Positions 37,061-48,714 of a stretch of 64,000 nt of DNA are shown piece after piece. Every line of letters begins with the position of its first letter. Positions within the stretch are counted from its first letter, which is position 1. The DNA lies in contig JAMPIT010000566.1 of NCBI GenBank assembly GCA_026261815.1, positions 29,289,001 through 29,353,000 of the forward strand. The letters run 5' to 3'. The notes beneath the pieces are model-generated. The model saw only the letters and a list, made by a program, of their open reading frames with translations. It had not been told where the DNA came from and searched no databases. The position numbers were made by a program, and so were the translations under genes. Origin of the DNA: Monarcha castaneiventris obscurior. Its lineage: Eukaryota > Chordata > Aves > Passeriformes > Monarchidae.

Positions 37061-37429
37061 AGAGGAGAGGAGAGGAGAGGAGAGGAGAGGAGAGGAGAGG
37101 AGAGGAGAGGAGAGGAGAGGAGAGGAGAGGAGAGGAGAGGAGAGGAGAGGAGAGGAGAAGAGAGGAGAGGAGAGGTAGAGGAGAGGAGAGGAGAGGAGAG
37201 GAGAGGAGAGGAGAGGAGAGGAGAGGAGAGGAGAGGAGAGGAGAGGAGAGGAGAGGAGAGGAGGAGAGGAGAGGAGAGGAGAGGAGAGGAAGAGGAGAGG
37301 AGAGGAGAGAGAGGGAGGAGAGGAGAGGAGAGGAGAGGAGAGGAGAGGAGAGGAGAGGAGAGGAGAGGAGAGGAGAGGAGAGGAGAGGAGAGGAGAGGAG
37401 AGGAGAGGAGAGGAGAGGAGAGGAGAGGA
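37061..37429 (+). repeat. (AGAGG)n pentanucleotide array, 369 bp
   Basis: About 73 units of AGAGG form an uninterrupted all-purine plus strand, except for a single T near 37175. Phase slips occur near 37155, 37260, 37288 and 37305. The strand asymmetry gives a long polypurine-polypyrimidine tract with regular GG runs, prone to triplex or G-rich structures and to length change. The long Ser/Leu/Pro open frames on the minus strand arise because a pentamer without stop codons reads open in all frames; they are not genes. Confidence 0.98.
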
Positions 37430-38178
37430 TTTGAAACATGATGTCAACAATATCTTAGTCTTCAGTATGGGAACATTGCCATAGCAATGATACTGTGTTG
37501 GTTCATTTGTTTGGTTTGGTTTGATTTTGGGTTTTTTTCTGTCTGGAAAAGCTACTTTTTGAAAAAATAGAACTGTTTTGATGTGATGATATTTTTTTTC
37601 TTAAATATAGGCCTCAATTTACATAAGAATTTTGTTAATGCAGTATGGAAGACCTTTCAGAGTAATCTTAACCAAAAAATTGTATTAAGAATATTTATTT
37701 AAACTATCTTTGAATGAATAAGAACATTGAAATTCAGGTACTTGCTGTAACTAGAGTAGAACAATAACTTGGAACTGGATCTTCAGTAATGAAGGTGATT
37801 TTATCCCACACTGCGATAACATCCTCTCCTGGCTTCCAATGCTTTAAAATGTTGTTCTATTTCCAAAATCGCTTTCTGCATCATTTTTTATGCTGCTTAT
37901 TGGAGAAGTCCAAAGATCACCTTCTGCAGTGAACAGGGCAAGTTGTAATTAGCTGAGATGATGAACATGGCAAGACTTGTGCCAAAAAAGAGCAGCTTTC
38001 ATATAGCTCAAGCAATCCTTTGTAATTAGTTCACCTGGTTATTTGGGTTTAAGAAAAGAAAACAAAAGCACATTATAGTACAGGCACATTACCAACAATG
38101 CAATTAGTATAATGCAGTTTCAATTTGTTAAAAAATATTCTTGTTAATGTATCTGAATTATGAAGTCTAATTGAAGTT
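37430..38178. other. AT-rich DNA, nothing recognised
   Basis: No gene was recognised. AATAAA on the minus strand near 37693 could be the poly(A) signal of the candidate exon at 38179-38402. Confidence 0.5.
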
Positions 38179-38402
38179 TTACTTGATAGTTTCATCTTCT
38201 GTATAACACAAGAGAAACTCCTTGTCCATTGCTTCATGTTTCTCAACTTTTTGTTTTTGTTTCTCTGAAGAAACTGGGCGAAAATCCCTGATAATCCACT
38301 TGCAATAAGGATGTCCAGTCATCTGCATGATCAGAACACCTCTTCGTATGGAAACCAGTGGTTTTGTCATGAGAAAGGGATTTGGATTGATTTTCCCTTC
38401 TG
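38179..38402 (-). other. Possible 3'-terminal coding exon, unverified
   Basis: On the minus strand, a branch-like CACTAAG is followed about 25 bases later by TTTTATGCAGCAG, a tandem NAGNAG acceptor. The exon would start at 38402 or 38399; both leave two leading bases and the same frame. The open frame then runs to TAA at 38179-38181, giving about 73 residues. These include GKINPNPFLMTKPLVS, MQMTGHPYCKWIIRDF and a charged tail KQKQKVEKHEAMDKE. AATAAA lies about 480 bases downstream near 37693. The composition looks protein-like but I cannot name a family. The polypyrimidine tract is mediocre. A weak donor (CAA/GTAAAA) at the stop codon could make it internal. It may also be a decayed retrocopy or chance. 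Confidence 0.28.
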
Positions 38403-41400
38403 CTGCATAAAATGTGTTCAGACTTAGTGAGTCTAAGTTATGTTGATTCCTTCACACAACTTTAGGTGATTCCTGATATGGTTGGCAAAAGGAAAAGGAC
38501 GTGCCAGTGTTGAGCACCACATTCCTGTTAGATGCTCAGTACCAGGGGCCAAAGTTGCAGCTGAAGCTGATGGTCAGTCTGCTGAGGGAGTGAGGCAGGG
38601 AGGGAGGACAGCATCTCTGATGGATACAAAGAAATGTTAGTTTAGTGTCTCTCATTTAACCCTAGAGCTAGGCTGAGGATGCAAGAAGGTACTCCAGTAA
38701 AATTAGATTTAATGCCTAGAATGATCTCTGGGATTTAGATGCTATCCTTTCTCTTTAGACAGCTGGCTTATGCTTTTTCCCATAGTCTAGCTTAGCAGAG
38801 TTGCTGTCACTTACCTTTAAACAGAATGTCTTAACTTGATTTGAGGTGAGCCAAACGAGCTCAAGTGCTCATTACTTGTGTCCTAAATGAACATCCTCAG
38901 TGCTGCAAAGAAGAATTCCTTTCCTATCTCCACTGCCCCACTGGACAGGGCAAAGGAGCACCAAAGGAGTCTGATCCAACTGCCCACTGGAGAAGGCACT
39001 CTGTTGGGACGAGGGAGCAGTGAAGCCCTCTGAGAGGCTGCTGCAGGTTGTTTCCCATGACCTTTCAGTGCAAAATGCCTAAGCAGTTGTAGGAGCAGGA
39101 GTCAGGACTTCAAGGATTACATGTACCTCCAGTGCAGCTCACTAGAGAGTGGTATGCCTTTTCCTGGAGACAGCAAGGATTGGAGCCCTGTCTTGAAAGT
39201 TTAAATACCAAAGGAGGACTTTGGAATAACCTGCACAAATGAATGACCTTCCTAAGTTTCCATGAGAAAGGTGCTGGAATGCATCTTGAAAGAGAGGGGA
39301 TTCTATCCTTTTCTAAAGCCCCTGACCTCAATGGTATCTTGTGAAAAAGAGAATTGCAAGAATGCAGGAGAAGCTGTAGTCTGTCAGTTCTGCTTAGTTC
39401 TCTGTATGTGGAATTAAGTTACTAATTAGGGAAGGGAGCCGTAAGAGAAGTCACATGCTCTTTTGCCCTGAAGATCTTGAAATTAAAAATACTTGAAAAG
39501 ACATCCCTAACACAGAACTGAGAACTAATTGGTAATGGCTGTACACAGGGAAGCGTTCATTATTTTCAGTTTGCAACATATCCTTATCCTTAGTATTTCA
39601 AGATTCTTGCTAGTACTTAGATGGGAAAACATCATTAAAAGTAAATAGGTTATACTGAGGGAAATTTTTTAGCATGAAGTATTCAATCTGTTGCCAGAAC
39701 TTAATGAAATTTATGATGTGAGAATGTCTACCAGCTGAAAAAAACAACCTAATTTTTTCTTCAGCTGCAACAATTCTATAGTAAAATAGCCTTTGGAGTA
39801 GCTATGTCAGTGATTTTCACAGGCACCACACACACTCTGCATAGACAAAGGAGTAGCTATTTGTGGGAGACCTGAGATCATTTTGCTGTGTAAAAGTAGC
39901 CAGTCCAGCCTTTCTTTGACAGTTGTTCCCAGCTGTATACATTAAGTGGATCTCTTATATCTATCCGAACATTCTTTGACTAGAATAGCTGTGAGTAAAA
40001 AACCACAGGTGTTTAATGATACTCTTCACTCCATAGGACAGCAACTTCCATTTGTGGAGAGCACTTTCTATGTAGGCACTTCAACTGATGTGGTCCTCAC
40101 AGAAATCTCCAGATCTTCCCAGGGACTTGCATGCATCCAACCTGGAGCAAGGCACTTCCAGGGTTCTGAGCTGAGGTGGGCACCATCTGCCTTACTGGTT
40201 CCAGTTAGGCAGTAGCAACCCTTGCTGCTCAAGTAGGAAAGACCCTCAGGAAAGGGCATTACCTAGATGATCAATGGGGAAGCATGAATCAGAAATGTGG
40301 GCTTTGTCGGCTGCTGTGAAAAGCATATTCTTCCGCATGATGAAGAAAACTCAGTATATGGAAAAATATTATTATTTAATGAACTCCCATTGTCATTCTC
40401 ATTTGAAGTTGCTAATGAGGCTGAAGTCAATATCCTTCATCTGTTCAGTAAAGTGAATTCTTCATCTTGACAGTCCGAGATTGCCAGTGGGTAGATGAAG
40501 ATTTGTGAGAAGAACTAAATGGTGTTTACTGTGGTGACTGATTATCTCCTGAAGAATCATGTGTTTTTCTCCAACAGTAGAGGATATAATTTAATTAGAC
40601 TGTTATTTTAAATGTTCTGACTTTTTTTAATGCATTAACTTATGGCCTGTGGCTGATAGAAAAGAAATTAACGTTGACTCCTCCGAGTGTGGAATGAATT
40701 GCAGTTTGCAAGGGGAGAAAATTAATTATAAATGCCTGCTATTTAAGTTTTCCAGATTCAGATGATAAATGAAGCAATTATTACATGTCAAGTATATAAA
40801 CAGTAATTCATCAGCATTTCAGCTTATTAATTCTAACATTTGCCATTCTGTGTAACATATTTATCACATTTTATTGCTTGTTGATGAAAAATCTAGCTTA
40901 GTTCTCTCAATTATCTTTACACAGCTGCATAATGAAGCAACAAAGTAAGGATGTATATCACAGTCCTGAACGCCATGAAAGGGTTCTTGTTTGTGTTGAC
41001 TTGAGTGCAGAATAAAGCACTGAGACCTGAGCCTGACCCAGCTACAGGTGTTCATCCTCATTTCAATTTCCCAGCCTTGCTTTCAAGGTGTTGTGCTGCT
41101 GTGCTCCTGATTGCACTTCAAAACCATTCCTGCCGACTAATATGTGCCCAAGCCCCACAGATTCAATCTGCCTGGGTGCTGCTTCTTTTTCTTTCTAATC
41201 CCATCTCTGTGGCTTTCCTCATCCTTTCTCTGTGCCTGCAATTACATAAGAGCTGGACTGGGAAACCTCCATAATTTTCAGACCTGTCTCTGAAATCCTG
41301 GTGTTTCACTGCACTCCCCGCAAACTCTTCATTGGCATGTGTGACCCATTTCCTTTCACCCTTTCATTCTCAGAGTCATGTCTCTAATCCAGGATCCTCC

Positions 41401-43131
41401 AAACTTTACCTTATGGACTGAAAACAAAGGCTTAAGCTCCCTCATGGCTAAGACAGACAGCTATGTTTGTTAACGATCTATTTATGGGGCTGTTGTAAAA
41501 TCTTCCTGTTCTGCACTGCTGCTTCAGTCTGGAGGCTCGTCAAAATGCAGAAGCATGGCCATGCAAGTGGGTAGATCATGAGTTGGACAGTCTGGGTTTC
41601 CTAACAGCTTTTTGCTGCTGTGTGATATGTGATTAATTGTTTTATATCCCAGGGTGAAATTCTGACCCAAGTTACATTGGTGGAAAACTGGCATGACTTT
41701 AACCCCTGGTGTTTTTTTGCTCCTTCACAAGGTTAGGCAAACCAGGTTTTGGGCCACAAAAACAGAGTAAACTCATGCCACTTGAATTTAAAGGAAAATT
41801 TAAAACCACATTTCACAAACCGGTCACTTTGGGGGAGGCATGTATGCTGGCAGTTGCTGAAATGGCTGCAATATACTCATTTTAGGCTCACCTGTGGTCA
41901 AATGTCTTTGCTAATAAACTCTAAGTCCTCTAGCCTTAAGGCTGCATCAGTCCCTAGGACCTTTTAGCCACAAACACATGGTGTGTGTGCATTATGGAAT
42001 AAAATAAAACCTGCACAGAACCACACATTTGTGACAGGCACCAATGGACCAAGAAACTCGATCTTATTCCCCTGGTGACAAGACTGTGGCTGAAGCAGAC
42101 CATGGATGACCAGGATGATGAATGCAGTCCGTCCATGTTTTGTCCTGGAGTTGCACAAAACCCAGTTCTGCTGGGCCATCCACCCCCAGAGCCACATGCA
42201 TGGCATCTCCCTCTAAACTTATCTTATGGGTCTTAAGTCCCATCTTAAGAACAGCCAAAGTCTTTCCCCTCCTTGAAGTGAGTGCTTAATACCTTTTAGC
42301 TTTTTTGACTGTTTCAACACATAACACATTAGAAACTATGGCACATCGAGTAACCGATATTGCTCTGATGCATTCAGGAGCAAAGTCACTTAATTTATTT
42401 GGATGTAATAGCTTTATATTTATTATGAAACAGTTTGTTTATAGGAGCTGGCACAATGTTGTCAGCATAAGATAAGTTGGCACAAAAGTCTAATTATTGT
42501 ATAATTATATCATATTATTATGTATGCATTTGCATATATGTCAATCTCAGTTGGCCTGATAAGTTAAGCAGACATGCAGAGAAACCATTTTAAACAGAAA
42601 CTTAGAAAGAAATACACAATTTTTAAGATTAGCATTTAATTTTATTTTTTTCAATAGTTAAAAAAAATTGCCCATACAAGACATTAACAGTATTATACTT
42701 CAGCATAGGTGGAATAAATGACAGGCTGACAGTGTTTGTTCAGAAGCCTGCACAGGACAGTAGTAAAACTAATGTAGGTTGTTTTAACATCTGATACCCC
42801 AAAATAAATTATGAGCTCATGAATGTAACCTACTAGTTGACAATCCATACTTCCACCCATGTCTTGGGGTCAAACAAATGTTACCTCTTTAACAACAGTC
42901 TCTTTCCTCATCTTGCTGTGTTTCAAAGAACCACTTGCAGATATTCAAGGTTACTTTCCTGCAAGAGAGAGGGAAGTTATCACATTTCTCTTAAGAAAAT
43001 GGACTCTTCTCCACATTTGCCTAATATATGTATTGGGCTGTGCTACCTGGGTTATCTCACAGTGTCAGAAGTCTTAGAAGCAATGTTTGTATATGAAGTG
43101 TCATTGTCATATTCACTATGTAACCAAGCAT
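38403..43131. other. Unique DNA, nothing recognised
   Basis: No transposon or gene was recognised. The area 41000-42260 is somewhat richer in GC and has several overlapping frames of 60-89 codons with no family resemblance. Confidence 0.45.
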
Positions 43132-43241
43132 TGTGATTTAACCCCAGCTGAGAGCTAAGTACTTGCTCACACACCCTCCCCCCAGTGGGGTGGGGAGGAG
43201 AATCTTAAAGAAAAAGGTAAATAAAACCAATGAGTTACTAC

Positions 43242-43304
<63 letters not shown>

Positions 43305-43685
43305 TACTAAAGAGGGGACAACAAGACAGAGAGAGAAGAAAAAAAGCACGGAAAAAAAGTGATGCACGGTACAGCTGCTCACCCCCTGCTGACCAATGTC
43401 CAGCCTATCCCTGAGCTGTGAAAGGCAGCTCCCAGCCAGCTCCTCCCAGTTTATATAGTGAGCATGATGTTCTATGGTGTGGAATAACCCTTGGGCCAGC
43501 TTGTGTCAACTGTCCTGACCATGCTTCCTACTGGCCTCTTGTGCACTGGCAGAGCATAGCAAACTGAAAATTCTTGACTTAGGGTAAGCACTGCTCAGCA
43601 ACAGCTAAAGCATCAGTGTGTTATCAACGTTGTCCTGTAACAGCTAAAAGAAAGAAAGAAAACTCTATCCCGTGAAACCAGGACA
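43132..43685 (-). mobile_element. Avian ERV LTR (ERVL-like), reverse orientation
   Basis: The plus-strand text begins TGTGATTTAACCCCAGC and ends GTGAAACCAGGACA. Read on the minus strand it is an LTR that starts TGTCCTGGTTTCAC, carries TATA box CTATATAAAC (about 43450-43459) and ends GGGTTAAATCACA. It is the same family as 32136-32736 in opposite orientation: shared landmarks are 'gtgtggaataaccc', 'cttgtgcac', and the 'gtaagcactgctcagcaa' block. An (ATA)21 microsatellite has grown inside its 3' half. No clear target-site duplication is visible and no internal ERV sequence is attached, so it is a solo LTR. Confidence 0.88.
43242..43304. repeat. (ATA)21 microsatellite inside LTR
   Basis: A perfect 63-bp trinucleotide run within the LTR at 43132-43685. 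Related LTRs often have a short AAT-rich stretch, which probably seeded the expansion. The Asn- and Tyr-repeat open frames here are artefacts. Confidence 0.97.
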
Positions 43686-46600
43686 CTAGGAATAATAAAT
43701 AAAAGTGTTTTGTTTCTCTTTTACACTTGTCTATATTCTAAGTACATCACATATCGGTATTTCTGAGATGATCACCTTGTTCTGAAGTATCAGAATGTGT
43801 TTCAATTGCTTCTTCTCTATAGCAGTATTTTCTTTCAGTTTGTATGTTTTTAATGAGAACTGAAACAAATGCTTACTTTCATCTGGACAGTATCTGATGC
43901 AGTGTTTTGCAGATGTACATGTCTCTACATAATTTAACTGGCTTCAGTAATGCTTGAGAATGATTCAGAGTCCTTTGAGTCCTCTGCTGACTCAGTTACA
44001 AAGCATGCTAGAAAAGTAGAGAGTTGTGTTCTTATTGTGTACCCTCCTGTGGTACCACCAGTGCTCTACTTGATGCTGCTTTTTTTGATTGGTATATCTG
44101 AATACCTCAGTCCATTCAGAGATCTATGTACACTCTACATAGCTGGAGGATAGAGACACCTCCTAGGAGATGTGATAGAAATATTTTAATGAGAATATTG
44201 TATTAAAAGAATCCTTGAATCCTTGCAGTAAATAAACCAAGTTTGGTTTGGTTTCTTTTTTTTTTCTTAATGGATGCACTGATGTTTACAGAGGTAATTA
44301 TCTTGTACAGAATCGGCACCTTTAGCTACAGTCAAGGCTCTCAGAATACTTTCCATGCAGCCTCAGTAGAACTCTTCATTTGAAAAGGTAATCAAAATTT
44401 AATAACAAAAATCTAAGGTTGATACTTATCCAAGCTTTTCTCATTTGGAGCTGGACAAGAAAATGAGATAAAATATCTCAGAATCTGATGGGTATTGAAG
44501 AGAGACCACTTCAGATATTTTTGAGCATAAATCAACTCACTAGCTAAATTAAGGTGTACATGCTGTGCAACTTCAGCTCACTCAAAATGCAAAGCCTGGG
44601 GTTTTTTTGGTAGGCCTTCCAGCAAAAACAGTCCCAAAATAAAAATACATAAATCCATTCCAGTCTGGGCTGCCTGCAGGGATGTGAGAGAAATAAAACA
44701 TCCCAACAAGATGTATTTATGACATCTGGAGCAGGCTCAGTACAATGAGGTTTGGACCAAAGACTGAATCACCATTTGCTAAGCTATCCACAGTGACAGT
44801 GAGCCGAAAAGGAACATAGCAAACCATTTACCTAATAATTGAACAAATAGTCTAGACCTTTTATAAAAAAAAAAAACTATTTTGAAAAATATTTCAGTAT
44901 GAGCTAAAAAATGTGACTAATAAAACCCCTTAATTTTGTCCAGGAGCACTTGCAGTAAGTCACAAGGAATGCAGCTTCTATCCTTTCTGTATACCATTAT
45001 CACCACAGAAATAAAGCAGGTAATTTACAAGATGCCAAAAAATTTGCTTGCCAGGACAGAACAGCATTTATTGTTGTGCTTGGTTGAAGGGTTTTTGTTA
45101 TTTTCTTGAGGGGTGGGAACAAGAATAGCACTCTGCTGAACATCAAAACAGTTTGACAATTTTTTTTAGCAGCATTACAAACAAAGTCTTGATCTTCTTT
45201 CAGTGTTGACAAAATTAAAGATATTATGGCAAAGGTAAATATTCTATACTCCAACCAATATTGGTTGAGTGAATTTGACTTATGGAATTTCTTGCACACC
45301 ACGAAAAGCAATGTGATGAATATTAATCCTGTCTCTAGGTTAAAGAAGGAGCAGAAATACTGCAAGTTAGATTTATCAATATTAAATACAGAAGTAATTT
45401 AAATTCTAAACATGTTTTAATCTTGACACTATTTGATACAGAAGTCACATACCTGCCTCTTTAAACAAAGAGGGGAAAAAAAAGTGATTTCTTTTTTTAT
45501 ATGCTTCCTCAAAAGTCTGTTACATTATCTGGATAAAAAAAACCAAATCCACAATAATTTTGCTGTTACCCTGAAGCTGACAGCAGGAAGCACGAAGCTA
45601 AAGAATTACTGGGTTTTAACTGATATATCTGATATAAATCCTTTCCCATTAGTGTTCAGATTTGCTAAATCTTGTTGTCCAGTGCTCAGGTCTTCTTTTC
45701 ATGTCTAGTTTTAAAAGTTCTTATTCTGTCAGAATCTTTACAATCAAAATTCAAAGTAATAATTTTGTTTAAGCACAGAAACTGGTTCAGTATAGTCTAG
45801 CAACCTCTCATTTAGAGAGAAAATCCATTGAGAGGAGAAGAGTAAACAGAGAGTGGAAGTTTGCAGACAATCAATAAACATTTAGGAAAGTAGTGGAGAC
45901 AAGAATGTGTTAAATTGTTATCAAGCTTCCATGTTGGTGCACTTATTCACTGTTCTTGGAAACGTGGAATTGTTAGTGCAGTACTGTCTCCACTGAAGTC
46001 AGAGGAGAAGGAGTTGATTTTCTGATGCGGATCCAGGTGGATATACAGAGGTTTACTGTATCACTAAGAAATGGCTTGTCTGAAAAGTACAGAGAATATT
46101 CCACAATAGCTTTAGTTTGCAATATGACCAGGAAAAACACTGCACCTCCTTTTGCAACTTAGTCCCATGAAAACTGAGTTACCTGTAGGAATTACAGTTA
46201 TAACTAATAATGGGTTTAAGGTATGCAGTACCTTCATTAATGTGCAATTAACTGTCCTTAAGAAAGAGAGGAGAAAAGCAAGCTGGGCTTTATCTTGGAC
46301 TCAGTTCTTTGAAAAGCGGTTTTCAAAGAAGCCAACACCAGCATTCCCAGAGCCATAAGTACAAATCCATGGAGCTCATGTCCTCCTTATTTCCTTTTTC
46401 AGGTGTATGACCAGTTTCTAATCTCCTCAGAAGTTACTTTGTTGTGACAATGTGTAAAAAAGTCCTGAAGTTTCTCTGAAATTCTTTCTTCCCAAGGGTA
46501 AAAGTGACAGGTAAGAACCAGAGGCCCACCTGCCTGGCCCTCATTCTGCAGGTAAAACCTCTCTGCATGAGTAGAGAGCCAGCAGACAGTGCCAGTAGTG

Positions 46601-47580
46601 GCCAAGAGCTCTGTGTGGACTGCTGGGATGTGTCCAGCCCTGGCAAAGTGTACCATGACACCTAGGTGCCTCAGAATTCCTGGTGGGGGATCAGTGTGCT
46701 TCTCAGAGCAGAGGAACTGCTTTGCTGTGTAATTTCTGAGTGTCCCTGTTTTGGGTTTGCTTTAGCTGGCTGGAGTGCAGAGGGGGGCGACACTAAGTGG
46801 AGAGGCTCCAACTCCCACCTTGCCAGCTGCTGGTCCTGGAAAGGTCTCACTGCAGCAGGCAGCATCAGGGCCCCTTCTACATGGGCCACAGGGGTGTCCC
46901 TTAAGCACTGAGCATGGTGCCAAGTGATGCTTCACAGCTGCAGGCTAAAGTGAAGATGCAGCTGGGAAAGCAGCAGGTGAGCTCGCAAGATGTCCTTTGA
47001 TGTGTACATATTTGGAAAATTGCAGGCCATTAAGTTTGATTCAATATTGCCTGTTAATCCAGGACTGCTGTTCTTTCCTCCTCAGATTGGTCCAAACACA
47101 AGGAAGAATGCAAGTCCACTCATGAGGAAAAGTGTTCAGGGGATTATTGTCTCAAGCATTAAACAGTCTCAAGAGTATTATCATACACATCGGGTCAAGA
47201 AGCACTTCAAAGGCTATTCTTGCTCTCATGTAGGACCTTGCTCCCTGTAGCTGAAGACTCACAGACCTCTGTACTTGTGTTTCCCCATCTCCAGATAACT
47301 GTTTTTCTGAGTATTTGAAATTACCTTTCAATTTTCATCTTTTCATAGTGTTGCAATATATTTTCTCATATAGACAGTATCAGCTTAGTTGGCTTCAAAG
47401 AACTAGTCATGGATATATACAGTCTTTTTAATGAAATTTTCACTGTAAAATAACTAATTATCAAGCATTGTCTCTGTCATTTTTCTCTTTACCTTTTAAC
47501 CCATTTTATGTAGCCAGAGTTCAAGGTGGGCAGTTTCTGATAATCAAACACTAAATAAAAAATTCTGTTTCATAAAGTAT
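43686..47580. other. AT-rich unique DNA, nothing recognised
   Basis: No gene or transposon was recognised. The minus-strand 121-codon frame at 45000-45365 is hydrophobic by AT-rich composition and has no family resemblance. A 39-base open segment (about 46942-46980) ending CAG/GTGAGC was noted but is too short to support. Confidence 0.45.
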
Positions 47581-48048
47581 AATCAGAGAATGCTTTGGTT
47601 TAGAAGGAGCCTTAAAGATCATGTAGTTCGAGCCCTCTGCCGTGGGCAGGGATACCTCCCACTAGACCAGTTTGCTCAGGGCTCCATCCAACCTGGCCTT
47701 GAATACTTCCAGGGATGGGGCACCCACAGCTTGTCTGGACCACCCATTCCAGTGCCTCACCACCCTCACAGTAAAGAATTTCTTCCTAATATCTAATTTA
47801 AATCTTCTCTCTTTCACTGTGTAGCCACTCCCCTTGTCCTGTCACTACAAGTCCTTGTAAATAGTCTTTCCTCGTAAATAGTCTTTCCTCATCTCTCTTG
47901 TAGGCTCCCTTCAGGTACTGAAAGGACACAAGTAGGTGGGCCCAAGGCCTTCTCTTTTCCAGGCTGGACAAACACAGTTCTCTCAGCCTTTCCTCACAGG
48001 AGAGATGCTTCATCCCTCTGATCAACTTGGTGGCCTCCTCTGCACTTA
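47581..48048 (-). mobile_element. CR1 LINE 3' end
   Basis: This carries a clear minus-strand CR1 signature from the 3' end inward: 'agagaatgctttggtttagaagg', 'ccttaaagatcatgtag', 'gccgtgggcagggatacctcc', 'ttccagggatggggcac', 'aagaatttcttcctaatatc', 'ggccttctcttttccaggctgg' and 'tggcctcctctgcac'. It is 5'-truncated near 48048. Inside it a 17-bp unit (GTAAATAGTCTTTCCTC) is perfectly duplicated in tandem at 47857-47890. No coding function remains. Confidence 0.93.
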
Positions 48049-48159
48049 GATAATGCTGTAACTAACACAGTCACATGGGAAAATGCAGAACAAGTCCTAT
48101 TTTTCCTCTTTAGTGTTGCAAACAGCTTAATGATGAGCTACTGGAATTAGAGACTGTCA

Positions 48160-48714
48160 TGCTTTTAAGTCCAGCTGGAGATGAAACACAGCACAGCAAC
48201 TCACTCAGCCACCCCTTTCTTTCCCCCCCACTTCAACTGAATGGGGAGGAGCACTTAAGTAAATCTTGTATGTTAAGTCCAGTTAAATAATTGAAAATGA
48301 AGTAAAATACAATAGTAATCCTAAATAATAATAACAATAATAAAAAGGAAATTAACAACAAGTATGACCACCAATTGCTCACCACCTGCTGACAGATGCC
48401 AGAGCCCCCCTTTCCCAAGCCCAGATTAGCCACCCTTTCAGGTGATTCCCCAGTTTATATTCTGGCCATGACGCTCTGTGGTGTGGAATAACCCTTTGGT
48501 TAGCTCGGGTGGCCTGCCTCTGCTGTGCTTCCCCCCAGTTACTGGCAGAGCATGGGACAAGGAAGAAAATAGTCCTTGACTTAAGATAAACATGATTTAC
48601 CAAAAAACCGAAACATCAGTGTGTTATCAGCACCATTTGCATTCCGAATGTGAAACAGAGCACTGTGACTGGTACTGAGAAGGCATTAACTGCACCCCAG
48701 CTGAAACCAGGACG
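48160..48714 (-). mobile_element. Avian ERV LTR (ERVL-like), diverged, reverse
   Basis: The plus-strand text starts TGCTTTTAAGTCCAGC and ends GCTGAAACCAGGACG. Between these lie 'gctcaccacctgctgacagatgcc', 'cagtttatattctggcc' (TATA ATATAAAC on the minus strand, about 48453-48460), 'gtgtggaataaccc', 'actggcagagcatgg' and 'atcagtgtgttatcagc'. It is the same family and orientation as 43132-43685, but more diverged at its ends (TG kept; the last base is G instead of A). No target-site duplication is evident. It is a solo LTR. Confidence 0.82.

Noticed and set aside
36954..37450. Long Ser/Leu/Pro-repeat open frames on the minus strand
   Set aside because: They are translations of the AGAGG array, which has no stop codon in any frame; not a gene.
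43163..43414. Poly-Asn and poly-Tyr open frames
   Set aside because: Translations of the (ATA)n run inside an LTR.
45000..45365. 121-codon hydrophobic frame, minus strand
   Set aside because: The hydrophobicity follows from T-rich codons; no domain, splice site or promoter context.
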